Source of the DNA: Thermodesulfobacteriota bacterium
GTDB lineage: Bacteria; Desulfobacterota_D; UBA1144; Nemesobacterales; UBA2774
Reading direction: 5' to 3'
Length of the DNA stretch: 64,000 nucleotides
NCBI GenBank assembly: GCA_021604765.1
Contig: BQJP01000004.1
Coordinates: forward strand, 62,001-126,000
Of the stretch, positions 34,382 to 42,845 are shown one piece after another. Within the stretch, counting starts at the first letter, position 1. Each line of letters opens with the position of its first letter. The notes beneath the pieces were generated by a model. That model saw only the letters and a program-made list of their open reading frames with translations, was not told the origin of the DNA and searched no databases. The translations under genes and the position numbers were made by a program.

Positions 34382-35839
34382 TCAGGAAATATTAACAGGT
34401 ATAAATAGAAATTTTAGTGTTTTTTTATTATTTTCTTTATCTTTACTATATCCAAACAAGCCGCCCAGTATATGAAATTTGTCTTTCTCTTCAGTGTTCT
34501 CATATGAAATCACTGGAATAATCGGTCTTAAATCAACTTTAACACCCTTTTTAGTGCTCTCAGTTCTAAAAGTATTCCAGAGAAAAGATGAGACATGATT
34601 ACCCTCTTCATCTCTATCCCATCTAAAGAGAGTCCAAAGTGGGCGCCAGTTTCTTTCTCTTGGTGCATTATCCTGAAGGAAGGTTTCAAGTGGAGAGATA
34701 AAATTAAAATATGCTCTTCCATCCGGTAACCTTCTATAAGTAAAAAGTGGCCACAAGTTAATTGCTCTGCTATCCCTGCCTCCTTCTACCCTTGGAATAT
34801 TCTGGACATCTTTATACAAAAAGTATGCAATTGCTCTTTTCTTAATTTCATAGTCATCAAGCTTATGGCTACGCCAGCTGTAAAGGGGCCATAGCGCATA
34901 GCCCGACTCAAAATCTTCTTCTTTCTTAACTGAGAATAAAGGGAAGATTCTATTTGTATTTACATCCCCTCTTGAAAATGTAACAATTGGCCAAGGCATG
35001 TCATATCTTTTGAAATTCCTGTTTGTATTTTCAATGTATGTAAAGAAAGGCCAGCCGTAAGTTCTTTGTTTTCTTCCCGGCATATCAAGCCCATAATAAA
35101 AAGGTAATATCGCAAGCGAATTTATTTCTGAACCATAGAATTCTCTATATCGTTTCATATATATGGGCCATAAAGCAAACTCATCCTTTACTGAATCACC
35201 TACAGTTTTCTGCCCATAGACAGGCCATAACCTACCCCCACTTGCACCGTTGCCCGAGTAATAACCTATAAACGGCCATATAAAATTACTGTTTTTAACT
35301 CCGTAGTTTTCAGTCTGAAGAAATAATGGAAAAAGGAAGAACTTTATCCTGTCTTTTCCGTATTTATTTTTCATATTTCCATAAACGGGAAATACTGCAA
35401 AAAAACTTCTATCAGGGTCCTCAGCATGTCTGGCAAAAACAAATGGAAAAAGCGTATACTCACGCTCTCTATAGCCGTTTTCCTGGAGGTCAGATTTGTA
35501 GTAAAAGATATACATTAAAGCCTGAAATTTGGTATCTCCCTCAAATGTTCGATAAGTGGATAATGGATATATGAAATCAAAGGAATTTCGGTCTTTTCTA
35601 ATGTCTTCATATTTATAGAATATAGGTCTTAGCCCATAACCTCTTTCCTGAGCTTTTTTATCATACGAAATGAAAGGACCTAGAGCATCGATTCTTTTCT
35701 CTCCAGTTTCCTCATCTTTTTCCATATAAAAAAGTGGCCCAAGGTTAATTGTATCCAGAGCAAGGGCTGAAAATAGCGGGGCACTTGTGAGAAATAATAA
35801 TAAAAGTGGGAAGAACAGAGGTGATTTCCACAAATTCAT
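34382..35839 (-). CDS. Envelope protein of unknown function with repeated WP-L/F motifs
   Basis: 485 residues with an N-terminal signal peptide. About eight short repeats of strand-like segments contain FPL, WPL/WPI or WPF followed by Tyr/Arg (FLFPLFLQT, NFIWPFIGYY, RLWPVYGQ, ALWPIYMKRY, ALWPLYSWR, NLWPLFTYRR). The regular alternation of aromatic and polar residues suggests an outer-membrane beta-barrel or beta-propeller. It lies 37 nt before mlaE and 77 nt after alr, so a link to lipid transport is plausible. No family recognised. Confidence 0.75.
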   Translation of the reverse strand: MNLWKSPLFFPLLLLFLTSAPLFSALALDTINLGPLFYMEKDEETGEKRIDALGPFISYDKKAQERGYGLRPIFYKYEDIRKDRNSFDFIYPLSTYRTFEGDTKFQALMYIFYYKSDLQENGYREREYTLFPFVFARHAEDPDRSFFAVFPVYGNMKNKYGKDRIKFFLFPLFLQTENYGVKNSNFIWPFIGYYSGNGASGGRLWPVYGQKTVGDSVKDEFALWPIYMKRYREFYGSEINSLAILPFYYGLDMPGRKQRTYGWPFFTYIENTNRNFKRYDMPWPIVTFSRGDVNTNRIFPLFSVKKEEDFESGYALWPLYSWRSHKLDDYEIKKRAIAYFLYKDVQNIPRVEGGRDSRAINLWPLFTYRRLPDGRAYFNFISPLETFLQDNAPRERNWRPLWTLFRWDRDEEGNHVSSFLWNTFRTESTKKGVKVDLRPIIPVISYENTEEKDKFHILGGLFGYSKDKENNKKTLKFLFIPVNIS

Positions 35840-35915
35840 GCCATTAAATGTAACCTAATTAACTGTAAATTCTATAAAAAATTTTAATTGCGGGAAAGAA
35901 ACAATTAGAAGAGTT

Positions 35916-37004
35916 CTAGAGGTATTTTCTTGGAACTCTTTTGCCTATATTGGATAAAAGTTCGTACGAGATGGTATTAGCCATTTGAGCAAGATCAATT
36001 ACAGAGATTAGATCGTCTCCAAAAAGAACAACTTCATCACCGACATTTATATCCTCTATGTTAGAGACGTCGACCATAATAAAATCCATACATACATCTC
36101 CAACTACAGGAGCAAGCGTTCCTTTTATAGACACAACGCCTTTACTGGATAACATTCGCGTATAACCGTCGGCATAACCTACAGGAATAGTGGCGATAAT
36201 TGAAGGTTGTGTGGTAACGAATTTACCACCGTAACTAACTGGCGTTCCCGAAGGTACTCGGCTTAACTGTATTATGCGTGACTTGAGCTTCATTACAGGC
36301 TTAAGGTCAAGGCCTGAGTAATTACCGGACCCGTATAGCACTATTCCAGGTCTGACCAAGTTATAACGGCTTTCAGGATATTTTTGGATCGCGGCAGAGT
36401 TTGCAGCATGTATATATGAGGGCTCAAAACCTTTGCTCCTTACAAGCTCGACAAGATCATTCAAGGCCTTAATTTGATTATATGTATTTTCATCCAAATC
36501 TGTAAACGCTGTCGATAAATGCGTGACCACACCCTGCATCACAATATTTTTAAATTTGGTAAGTTCATCCAGGAACGGCGCGCTATCTTCAGGCCTCACC
36601 CCAAGCCTAGTCATACCCGTGTCAAATTTTATGTGATAAGAGGTCTTCTTCTGAGCTTTTTCAGACTCGGATTCTAGAGCCCTAGCAACATCAATTGAAA
36701 ACACAAAAGGTGTAAGATCGTATTCGACTGCTAGATGAGCTTCATCAGATCTTATGCCGCCCAGTAGAATTATCGGAACTTCAATACCGTAATCTCTGAG
36801 TTCAAGGGCTTCTTCAACTATTGCGACCCCCAGCATGTCGGTGCCAGCCTCAATGAGCGCTTTGCTCACCTCGACCGCACCATGCCCGTATGCATCTGCT
36901 TTTACTACCGAGAGGACAGACACATTCGCGCCTACAATCTCTTTTGTATGCATGAAATTATGTTTTACAGCATCTAGATCTATTTCTGCCCAGGTAGGTC
37001 TCAT
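35916..37004 (-). CDS. alr: Alanine racemase
   Basis: 362 residues, normal length. The PLP lysine is in SVVKADAYGHGA near the N-terminus; the catalytic Tyr block is PVSYGGKF in the C-terminal domain, and VGDVCMDFIMVDV closes the active site. It makes D-alanine for peptidoglycan. It is the first gene of the probable alr-(34382)-mlaEFD-parB-like unit. Confidence 0.95.
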   Translation of the reverse strand: MRPTWAEIDLDAVKHNFMHTKEIVGANVSVLSVVKADAYGHGAVEVSKALIEAGTDMLGVAIVEEALELRDYGIEVPIILLGGIRSDEAHLAVEYDLTPFVFSIDVARALESESEKAQKKTSYHIKFDTGMTRLGVRPEDSAPFLDELTKFKNIVMQGVVTHLSTAFTDLDENTYNQIKALNDLVELVRSKGFEPSYIHAANSAAIQKYPESRYNLVRPGIVLYGSGNYSGLDLKPVMKLKSRIIQLSRVPSGTPVSYGGKFVTTQPSIIATIPVGYADGYTRMLSSKGVVSIKGTLAPVVGDVCMDFIMVDVSNIEDINVGDEVVLFGDDLISVIDLAQMANTISYELLSNIGKRVPRKYL

Positions 37005-37130
37005 TAGGAATATTTATATAACCTTATAAAACTATGGGGGTCAATCAATATATTAAATACTGATTATTATTCAAAGAGGATCTTAATTATGTTAATTTAT
37101 GAACATTAATATTCTTGGGGGGATTATCAG

Positions 37131-37463
37131 ATGATCAATAGATATATTGTAACAAGTTTGTTCTTATTACTTTTAGTTACAGTTTCGTTATCCTTAGCTA
37201 CTTCTGTGAGATCAGAAGATTTATCTAGCTGTGGGTCTGCTCAAGTGAAATTAAAGTTAGATACGACAGTTGAGAACAATTTCAACTTTGGGAAAACAAA
37301 TGAATTAGTTTTACTCGAAGGGACATGTTCACAGTTAAAATCCGGAGCTTGTGGAACTGGCACATGTGAGAAAGGAGGAAATGTATGGACACAGGCATCC
37401 AGTGTGTCTGTTCACCACCACAGTAGCCTAAGATGTTTGCCCAGCTATCTGCTGGATATGTAA
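37131..37463 (+). CDS. Small secreted Cys-containing protein, possibly truncated
   Basis: 110 residues. A good signal peptide (FLLLLVTVSLSLATSVRSE) and a GGGGGG ribosome binding site support it. Four Cys are clustered (GTCSQLKSGACGTGTCEKGG), which could form disulfides or bind a metal. The last ~12 codons overlap the 3' end of the convergent tail-sheath gene, and this tail has no domain character, so the original C-terminus may have been lost. No family recognised. Confidence 0.5.
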   Translation: MINRYIVTSLFLLLLVTVSLSLATSVRSEDLSSCGSAQVKLKLDTTVENNFNFGKTNELVLLEGTCSQLKSGACGTGTCEKGGNVWTQASSVSVHHHSSLRCLPSYLLDM

Positions 37464-39113
37464 GATAATAAACTCGGCTGGTTTAACTGGAGCAAAACCT
37501 ACTTCTATATTGACTATGTCCCGATCGATATCACTCTGGGTTGTTGTAGTTGAGTCTACTTTAACAAAGAAAGCATCTTGCGCTGAGCTGCCTGCGAAAG
37601 CTCCATCAGCATATAAACCATTAAGAAAGTTGCTGATAGATGATCTAAGCTTGTTCCAAAGAGGTTCATCATTTAGCTCAAAGACTGTCCATTTCGTGCT
37701 CATTTCGAGTGATTGCTGAATATATAAAGCAAGCCGTCTAACATTTACATACTTCCACTCAGATTGCAAAATGTCGGCGCCTTGCAAAGTCCGAGCACCC
37801 CAAACTATATTACCGTATACAGGAAATGACCTCAGGCAATTAATACCTATGGGGTTTAATTCCCCGTTGTCATCATCAGTAAGTCGTATTGTTGGTTCAA
37901 CCCCCTGTAAAACTGCCTCTACACCTGCAGGGGCTTTCCATATGCCCTTAGTTTCATCTGTTCTTGCAATAACTCCAGCTATTACACCCGATGGAGCAAA
38001 CTCTTTAGGCTGATAATTATCCAGTGGATCGGGTCCTGTTACTCTTGGAAAATATAAAGCAGCATTGGCGCTGTCCGTGGCGATTTTACTCAAACCGTTT
38101 ATAGCATCGTCTTTATTCTCCCAGGAGCTTGGAGGATCAACGATCAGAAATGCCCTTTTCTTCTCACAATATTCAGCAGCTTTTGTTATTACCTCAGTAT
38201 CAACATTATCATCACTGTTATAGGGCGGTATGCACATCAGGTTAAAAACTTGAGGCTCAATATCTTCAAGAGCATAAATACCCTCATCGCTATCTTCTTT
38301 TTCAGGACCTATAAAACAACCAGCATCCAGAGACTCACCATCTGAAAACTTAAGAGTGTTTAATTGTTTTTCAAGCTTCTCTTTTTCTTCTTTTTTGTCT
38401 TTTGTTAATTTATCGATCTCCTCTTTTAACTCAGCAATGGATTCCTTTACGGAATATTGCACTACTCCATCATTAGCCAAAAATTTGATCGAATTTAAAT
38501 CTTTAGGAAGCGCCACACCTTCTTTATGCCTAAGAAGCATTGACTGATTCTTTAGCACCAAATCAAACCTATGCAAGTTGCGGTATTTTCCAGTATCTTT
38601 GTCCTCAATTGTTAAGTCTTGATATCTTTCACTTCTCTCTCCCCTGCCTTTTTCGTCATATTTCAATATGGTCAAATTAAACATCTTATCTTTGTCTAAC
38701 TCATATTTGTCTGCCATTTGCGGCGACACATTGAAATCAATCTCTATTAATAAATCCTCTCCCCACAAACCAGGATTAGCAGCTTCGAATTTAAAGTCGC
38801 CAATAGCTAACTGGGCTTTTGAGGATGGAGAATCTTCTGCTGTAGATTCTTTAAAAAGCCTTACGATAACTGCTTGCGAGCCACCGTTTTGAAAGAAATT
38901 TGAGACCGAGTATCCAAGATTGCTCTCTTTACACAAACCACCAAATAAACTCTGAAAATCACCAAAATTGTTTATGATTGTTGGCTCGTTTACAGGGCCC
39001 CATTTCGCTCGTCCTATAAAAGCTGTTAAGGATGTGGAAGCACCTATTATAGTATTAACACCCGACGGGATTTCTTCTACATAAACCCCTGGATAAGTAA
39101 CATCAATAGGCAT
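37428..39113 (-). CDS. Phage-type contractile tail sheath protein
   Basis: 561 residues. The N-terminus TYPGVYVEEIPSGVNTIIGASTSLTAFIGRA and the C-terminal region (NVRRLALYIQQSLEMSTKW, FEPL-type ELNDEPLWNKL, NGLYADGAFAG, IEVGFAPVKPAEFI) are typical of sheath proteins of Myoviridae tails and extracellular contractile injection systems. A strongly charged coiled coil (ELKEEIDKLTKDKKEEKEKL) is inserted about residues 225-260. No tube, baseplate or ATPase gene is adjacent. It is therefore either a lone relic or one part of a split injection system. Confidence 0.85.
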   Translation of the reverse strand: MPIDVTYPGVYVEEIPSGVNTIIGASTSLTAFIGRAKWGPVNEPTIINNFGDFQSLFGGLCKESNLGYSVSNFFQNGGSQAVIVRLFKESTAEDSPSSKAQLAIGDFKFEAANPGLWGEDLLIEIDFNVSPQMADKYELDKDKMFNLTILKYDEKGRGERSERYQDLTIEDKDTGKYRNLHRFDLVLKNQSMLLRHKEGVALPKDLNSIKFLANDGVVQYSVKESIAELKEEIDKLTKDKKEEKEKLEKQLNTLKFSDGESLDAGCFIGPEKEDSDEGIYALEDIEPQVFNLMCIPPYNSDDNVDTEVITKAAEYCEKKRAFLIVDPPSSWENKDDAINGLSKIATDSANAALYFPRVTGPDPLDNYQPKEFAPSGVIAGVIARTDETKGIWKAPAGVEAVLQGVEPTIRLTDDDNGELNPIGINCLRSFPVYGNIVWGARTLQGADILQSEWKYVNVRRLALYIQQSLEMSTKWTVFELNDEPLWNKLRSSISNFLNGLYADGAFAGSSAQDAFFVKVDSTTTTQSDIDRDIVNIEVGFAPVKPAEFIILHIQQIAGQTS

Positions 39114-39151
39114 TGCTTGCTCCTCTGAATATAATTTCCACTATAGAATTA

Positions 39152-40321
39152 TTAAGGAAGTTCTGTCCAAACGCCGCCGTCACAGAACACTTCAATAGTC
39201 CCAGTTTCAAATCTTTCAAGCTCTTCCTGATTTACATATGAAATACAGGAGTTAACAGTCCTGCTCATTCCAATATAAGAAGGGTCTGTCCAGAGCTGCT
39301 GGCTTTCGTTATTAAGACCGCCGCTCTGATCCGGGCCGTGACCAGCGCAGGCATTATCTGCACCGTTATAAACGTCCGGGGTTCCAATTGTACAGTCTAC
39401 AAACTCAAATCCAGCGTCTTCGCATATAAACATCTCAGGTTTTGCTATATAGTAAGCAGCATTGATATCAAACGTATCCATCCCATCTAGATTTAACCCT
39501 TCTTCCAATTCATTTATTCTTTGCTGCGAAGCGCGGGATAGAAGCATTGCCCTTTCGCTGCACCCAAGGTCCATAAGAGAGTCAATCTGCGCCCTGGTAT
39601 AGAGAGTACTTGAGGACAGGGAGAAAGTGATTAAAGTGATGGGGATATCAGAATCCTCGAAAACTATATTAGCTGCTCGTACGTCCTGTGCGACATTAAA
39701 GTCCGTAAAGACCACGTCTGAGAAGGGATACTTGAGCACTTGATCCGGAGCTCGTCCGCCTAGGAATACGAGTTCTTTGATATTGTCCAAAACTTCGGGG
39801 AAATTCTGCACCAGACATGCAATATCGGTAAGAGGTCCAATCGCCATTATTGTAATCGGCTCCTCACTATCTGCTAACAAAGATGCAAGCTCTATTACGC
39901 CTTCGTTTATACACGTTTCCGGCAGATTTTCGTCACCATCAGTGCCGCCTGTCCATATCACATCATCGGGTACCGAAATTGGTATTATACCTCCACCAAA
40001 TATAGGACCGTTCCAAAAGCCGGGCGTTTCGATAAAAGTCTGATTAGCAGCAAAGACTTCAGCAGGCTGAATATCGTTTCCTCTCACGACTACAGCACCT
40101 AACATTATGGTATCCACATATGAACTTATCAGCTCTACAGCATAGGAATCGTCCGTATCCGCTGCTCCACTGCGAGTACCGTTTGTCAGACCGGCGGCAA
40201 TATCTGTTGAGGCAATTACTCTCTTTTTAACGTCATTGCCCTTTGAATCGTTTGAGCAGGAATACAGATTGAATAAGAAAGGAAGAATTAATACCACCAA
40301 TAAAAACCTATACTCTCCCAT
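39152..40321 (-). CDS. Lipoprotein with inosine-uridine nucleoside hydrolase fold
   Basis: 389 residues. A lipobox (LYSC) follows the signal peptide. The Asp-rich Ca-binding start reads ASTDIAAGLTNGTRSGAADTDDSYAVEL, with a ~10-residue insertion relative to the usual DTDxGxDDA. EPITIMAIGPLTDIA and VVFTDFNVAQDVRAANIVF match later IUNH motifs. It would cleave ribonucleosides outside the cytoplasm for base scavenging. The substrate is unknown. Several Cys in the C-terminal part may form disulfides. Confidence 0.75.
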   Translation of the reverse strand: MGEYRFLLVVLILPFLFNLYSCSNDSKGNDVKKRVIASTDIAAGLTNGTRSGAADTDDSYAVELISSYVDTIMLGAVVVRGNDIQPAEVFAANQTFIETPGFWNGPIFGGGIIPISVPDDVIWTGGTDGDENLPETCINEGVIELASLLADSEEPITIMAIGPLTDIACLVQNFPEVLDNIKELVFLGGRAPDQVLKYPFSDVVFTDFNVAQDVRAANIVFEDSDIPITLITFSLSSSTLYTRAQIDSLMDLGCSERAMLLSRASQQRINELEEGLNLDGMDTFDINAAYYIAKPEMFICEDAGFEFVDCTIGTPDVYNGADNACAGHGPDQSGGLNNESQQLWTDPSYIGMSRTVNSCISYVNQEELERFETGTIEVFCDGGVWTELP

Positions 40322-40459
40322 AGTCTAAACCCTCCATTTTAGTTGAAATTAGACTATATCACCTATGGATAATTAAACCAAGCAAATAAAAAATCTAAAA
40401 GGACTCAAAATCTTCTTTTCTGATGAGATTCTGTATAATAATTGCCCTGAGAAGAAACA

Positions 40460-41245
40460 ATGACAAAAATAGACATTATTAAACACAACACAACAGCATG
40501 GGACGAGGAATCCATAGAACAAAGCCCGTGGTGCACTCCAGTGTCTGAAGAGGTTATAGAGGCTGCTAAAAAGGGAGACATTCAACTCAGACTCACTCCT
40601 AATAAATTTGTGCCCAAATCGTGGCTTGACGGGATTGAGGGGAAAGAGGTTTTATGTGTAGGCTCTGGTGGGGGGCAGCAGGCACCTATAGTTGCAGCTG
40701 CCGGGGCGAATGTAGTTAGTGTTGATATATCTCAGGAACAGCTTAATAAAGATTTAGAGGTTGCTTATCGAGACGGTCTTAAACTTATGACTATAAAAGC
40801 AGATATGTCAGACCTGTCCGATTTCGTAGACAGCACATTTGATCTCGTTATTAATGCAGCATCAACAGTATTTGTTCCTGATGTTGAGAAAGTTTGGAAA
40901 GAATTTTACCGCGTATTAAAGCCGGGAGGAGAGCTATTTGCTGGGATGATGAATCCATCCTTTTTTATGTTTGATCACGCAGAGGCTGAGGAATCAGGCG
41001 TTTTAGAAGTAAAACACAAACTGCCTTACTCTGATGTGGATAGTCTTGATAAAAAAGAACTTAAACGAATAATAGATGACGAAGTGCCACTGGTCTGGAG
41101 TCATAGCCTCGAAACGCTTATTGGTGGTCAGACAAAAGCGGGATTTTCGATAATAGACCTGTATGAAGACTGGTGGGCAGGAGATGAAACTTTACTCAAC
41201 GAATTCTCTCCCACAACTTTTGTTACTAGAGCAAAGAAAGAATAA
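40460..41245 (+). CDS. Class I SAM-dependent methyltransferase
   Basis: 261 residues. Motif I is VLCVGSGGGQQAPIVAAAGANVVSVDIS, followed by LVINAASTVFVPDVEKVWKEFYRVLKPGG, a standard small-molecule methyltransferase fold. The substrate is unknown. A TATAAT at 40434-40439 places transcription about 13 nt before the start codon; the -35 region is weak. The ribosome binding site is GAGAAGA-like. Confidence 0.85.
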   Translation: MTKIDIIKHNTTAWDEESIEQSPWCTPVSEEVIEAAKKGDIQLRLTPNKFVPKSWLDGIEGKEVLCVGSGGGQQAPIVAAAGANVVSVDISQEQLNKDLEVAYRDGLKLMTIKADMSDLSDFVDSTFDLVINAASTVFVPDVEKVWKEFYRVLKPGGELFAGMMNPSFFMFDHAEAEESGVLEVKHKLPYSDVDSLDKKELKRIIDDEVPLVWSHSLETLIGGQTKAGFSIIDLYEDWWAGDETLLNEFSPTTFVTRAKKE

Positions 41246-41259
41246 TCACTGAATTTTAT

Positions 41260-42207
41260 TCATGTACAGCTGTCGCAGCAGACCCAGCCGAGTGTGGTGT
41301 TGCAAGTCCAAACCTCGCCATCCGGACATGTTTCTTCCCACACAGTCCAGCATTCTTCATGATCCGGCGAGCACTGCGATGTCCGAGGCATTGTTGTCCG
41401 ACATCCCGGATCGTTCCTACAACCTAATTTCTTATCACCACAGGGGCATCCTCCCGGGGCGTATGTACAGCCCGCTGAGCATGCGATTGAGATCTGCCAG
41501 TGATGATCGTGAATCGGGCTCCAGTTAGTTATGAGAAAAGAGTCGCCTCTGCCGTCAAAACGCAACTTAGATGCAGGGTTTTCCGTAACACTAACAAGAA
41601 CACTGGATGTTGTATCGTTATATGCGGCATACCACGGATGGGTATTGGGACACTCAAGATCATCCTTATGGGTTTTCAAATGACCAATCTTGTGGAGCTT
41701 AGAAAGAACATCCATACAATTTGGGATTTCACTACTGCACGCCACAGGAGTTCTGAAATTAGCTTCGGTTGGCACCTCTGAGGGATCATCTGGAAGTCCA
41801 TCAGGAATTGAAGTTCTGCCTCTGAATCGCTCACCTCCTACGAATGTCTCTGTAGAACAGCCCAGGAAAGGCTGATAGAGAGCAGACATCTCAGCTACCT
41901 GCTTGCGGAAAGAAACGGTAACCGCGTTTTCGGACCAATCCAATACTTCAACAATAATATTATCGTTCTGATCTACATCCATGTTATGGATGTTCGGAGC
42001 CTGGTCTGGACAAATAAAATGAAGTACGTGGTGACCGTCGCCGTCTATAGATGTAAGCTCACTTGCTTCGACAGAGGTGCAATCCGGAACACCGTCACAC
42101 TCCTCGCGCGATGTGGTAATAGAATCATTTGAAGAAACATTATCGCAGGCTGATATAAAGATCAGTGTAAAAAGGAAAGGAATTAATACAACTTTAGCTT
42201 GTCTCAT
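41260..42207 (-). CDS. Hypothetical lipoprotein with Cys-rich C-terminus
   Basis: 315 residues. The lipobox is FISAC. The N-terminal half has a CTSVEASELTSIDG start and shows no recognised domain. The last ~70 residues are Cys-rich (CSAGCTYAPGGCPCGDKKLGC, then CCDSCT) and probably disulfide-linked or metal-binding. It is convergent with the methyltransferase. Confidence 0.7.
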   Translation of the reverse strand: MRQAKVVLIPFLFTLIFISACDNVSSNDSITTSREECDGVPDCTSVEASELTSIDGDGHHVLHFICPDQAPNIHNMDVDQNDNIIVEVLDWSENAVTVSFRKQVAEMSALYQPFLGCSTETFVGGERFRGRTSIPDGLPDDPSEVPTEANFRTPVACSSEIPNCMDVLSKLHKIGHLKTHKDDLECPNTHPWYAAYNDTTSSVLVSVTENPASKLRFDGRGDSFLITNWSPIHDHHWQISIACSAGCTYAPGGCPCGDKKLGCRNDPGCRTTMPRTSQCSPDHEECWTVWEETCPDGEVWTCNTTLGWVCCDSCT

Positions 42208-42338
42208 GATACCCCCTAGCCACTATATTACATATATAATTAAGTATGCAGCAGGTTAATATAGAGAGCAAGTCTGTATATATTTTATAAACTCGAAAAT
42301 ACTGCTGAGCTATTTGAAATATCAAGTTAAAATTACGA

Positions 42339-42803
42339 CTATTTATCTTCAGAGCCGTTATTGGAGTCCCCTAGCTTTGTATCCAGAAACAAACCGCCTG
42401 CTTCAAAATTGGAAGTTGGTTTGCCGTGCACTCGCTCGACATCAAATATGATGGCAGTTCCTTCAACCTTTGGATTGGACAATATAAAGACACTATTGGT
42501 CTCTACTTCGTCCTTAATAATCGATAAGGTTGAATTAGGAGGGATTGTGTTAAAATTCTGCTCCCCTTCTCCCCAGATTGTTACGAACTTTTTAATACCC
42601 ATATGACCTGACTCAACTTGAGGTTTGTCTGAGAAATAGATCACATTACTCTGACCGTTCCCATTTAAGGTCAATTTTCCGTCTGCATATGTACCGTTAT
42701 CAAAGTTGATTACAAACAAATAATTCGGCCCTGTGGAATCTACAGCATATGCGAAACCCGTTATCACCAATAAAACCGCAATACTAAATATGAACTTTGT
42801 CAT
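42339..42803 (-). CDS. Hypothetical secreted protein
   Basis: 154 residues. A signal peptide (FIFSIAVLLVITGFAYA) leads a beta-rich mature domain (NYLFVINFDNGTYADGKLTLNG...VIYFSDKP). It resembles small periplasmic proteins of unknown function. A GGAGG-type ribosome binding site is present. It follows the Na/Pi symporter on the same DNA strand order but is separated by its own spacer. Confidence 0.65.
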   Translation of the reverse strand: MTKFIFSIAVLLVITGFAYAVDSTGPNYLFVINFDNGTYADGKLTLNGNGQSNVIYFSDKPQVESGHMGIKKFVTIWGEGEQNFNTIPPNSTLSIIKDEVETNSVFILSNPKVEGTAIIFDVERVHGKPTSNFEAGGLFLDTKLGDSNNGSEDK

Positions 42804-42845
42804 TTTTCCCTCCTATGTAATATGAAAAGATTATACATGTAATAG

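Noticed and set aside
37428-39113. A prophage around the tail sheath gene
   Set aside because: No integrase, capsid, terminase, lysis or other tail gene is nearby and neighbours are metabolic or envelope genes.
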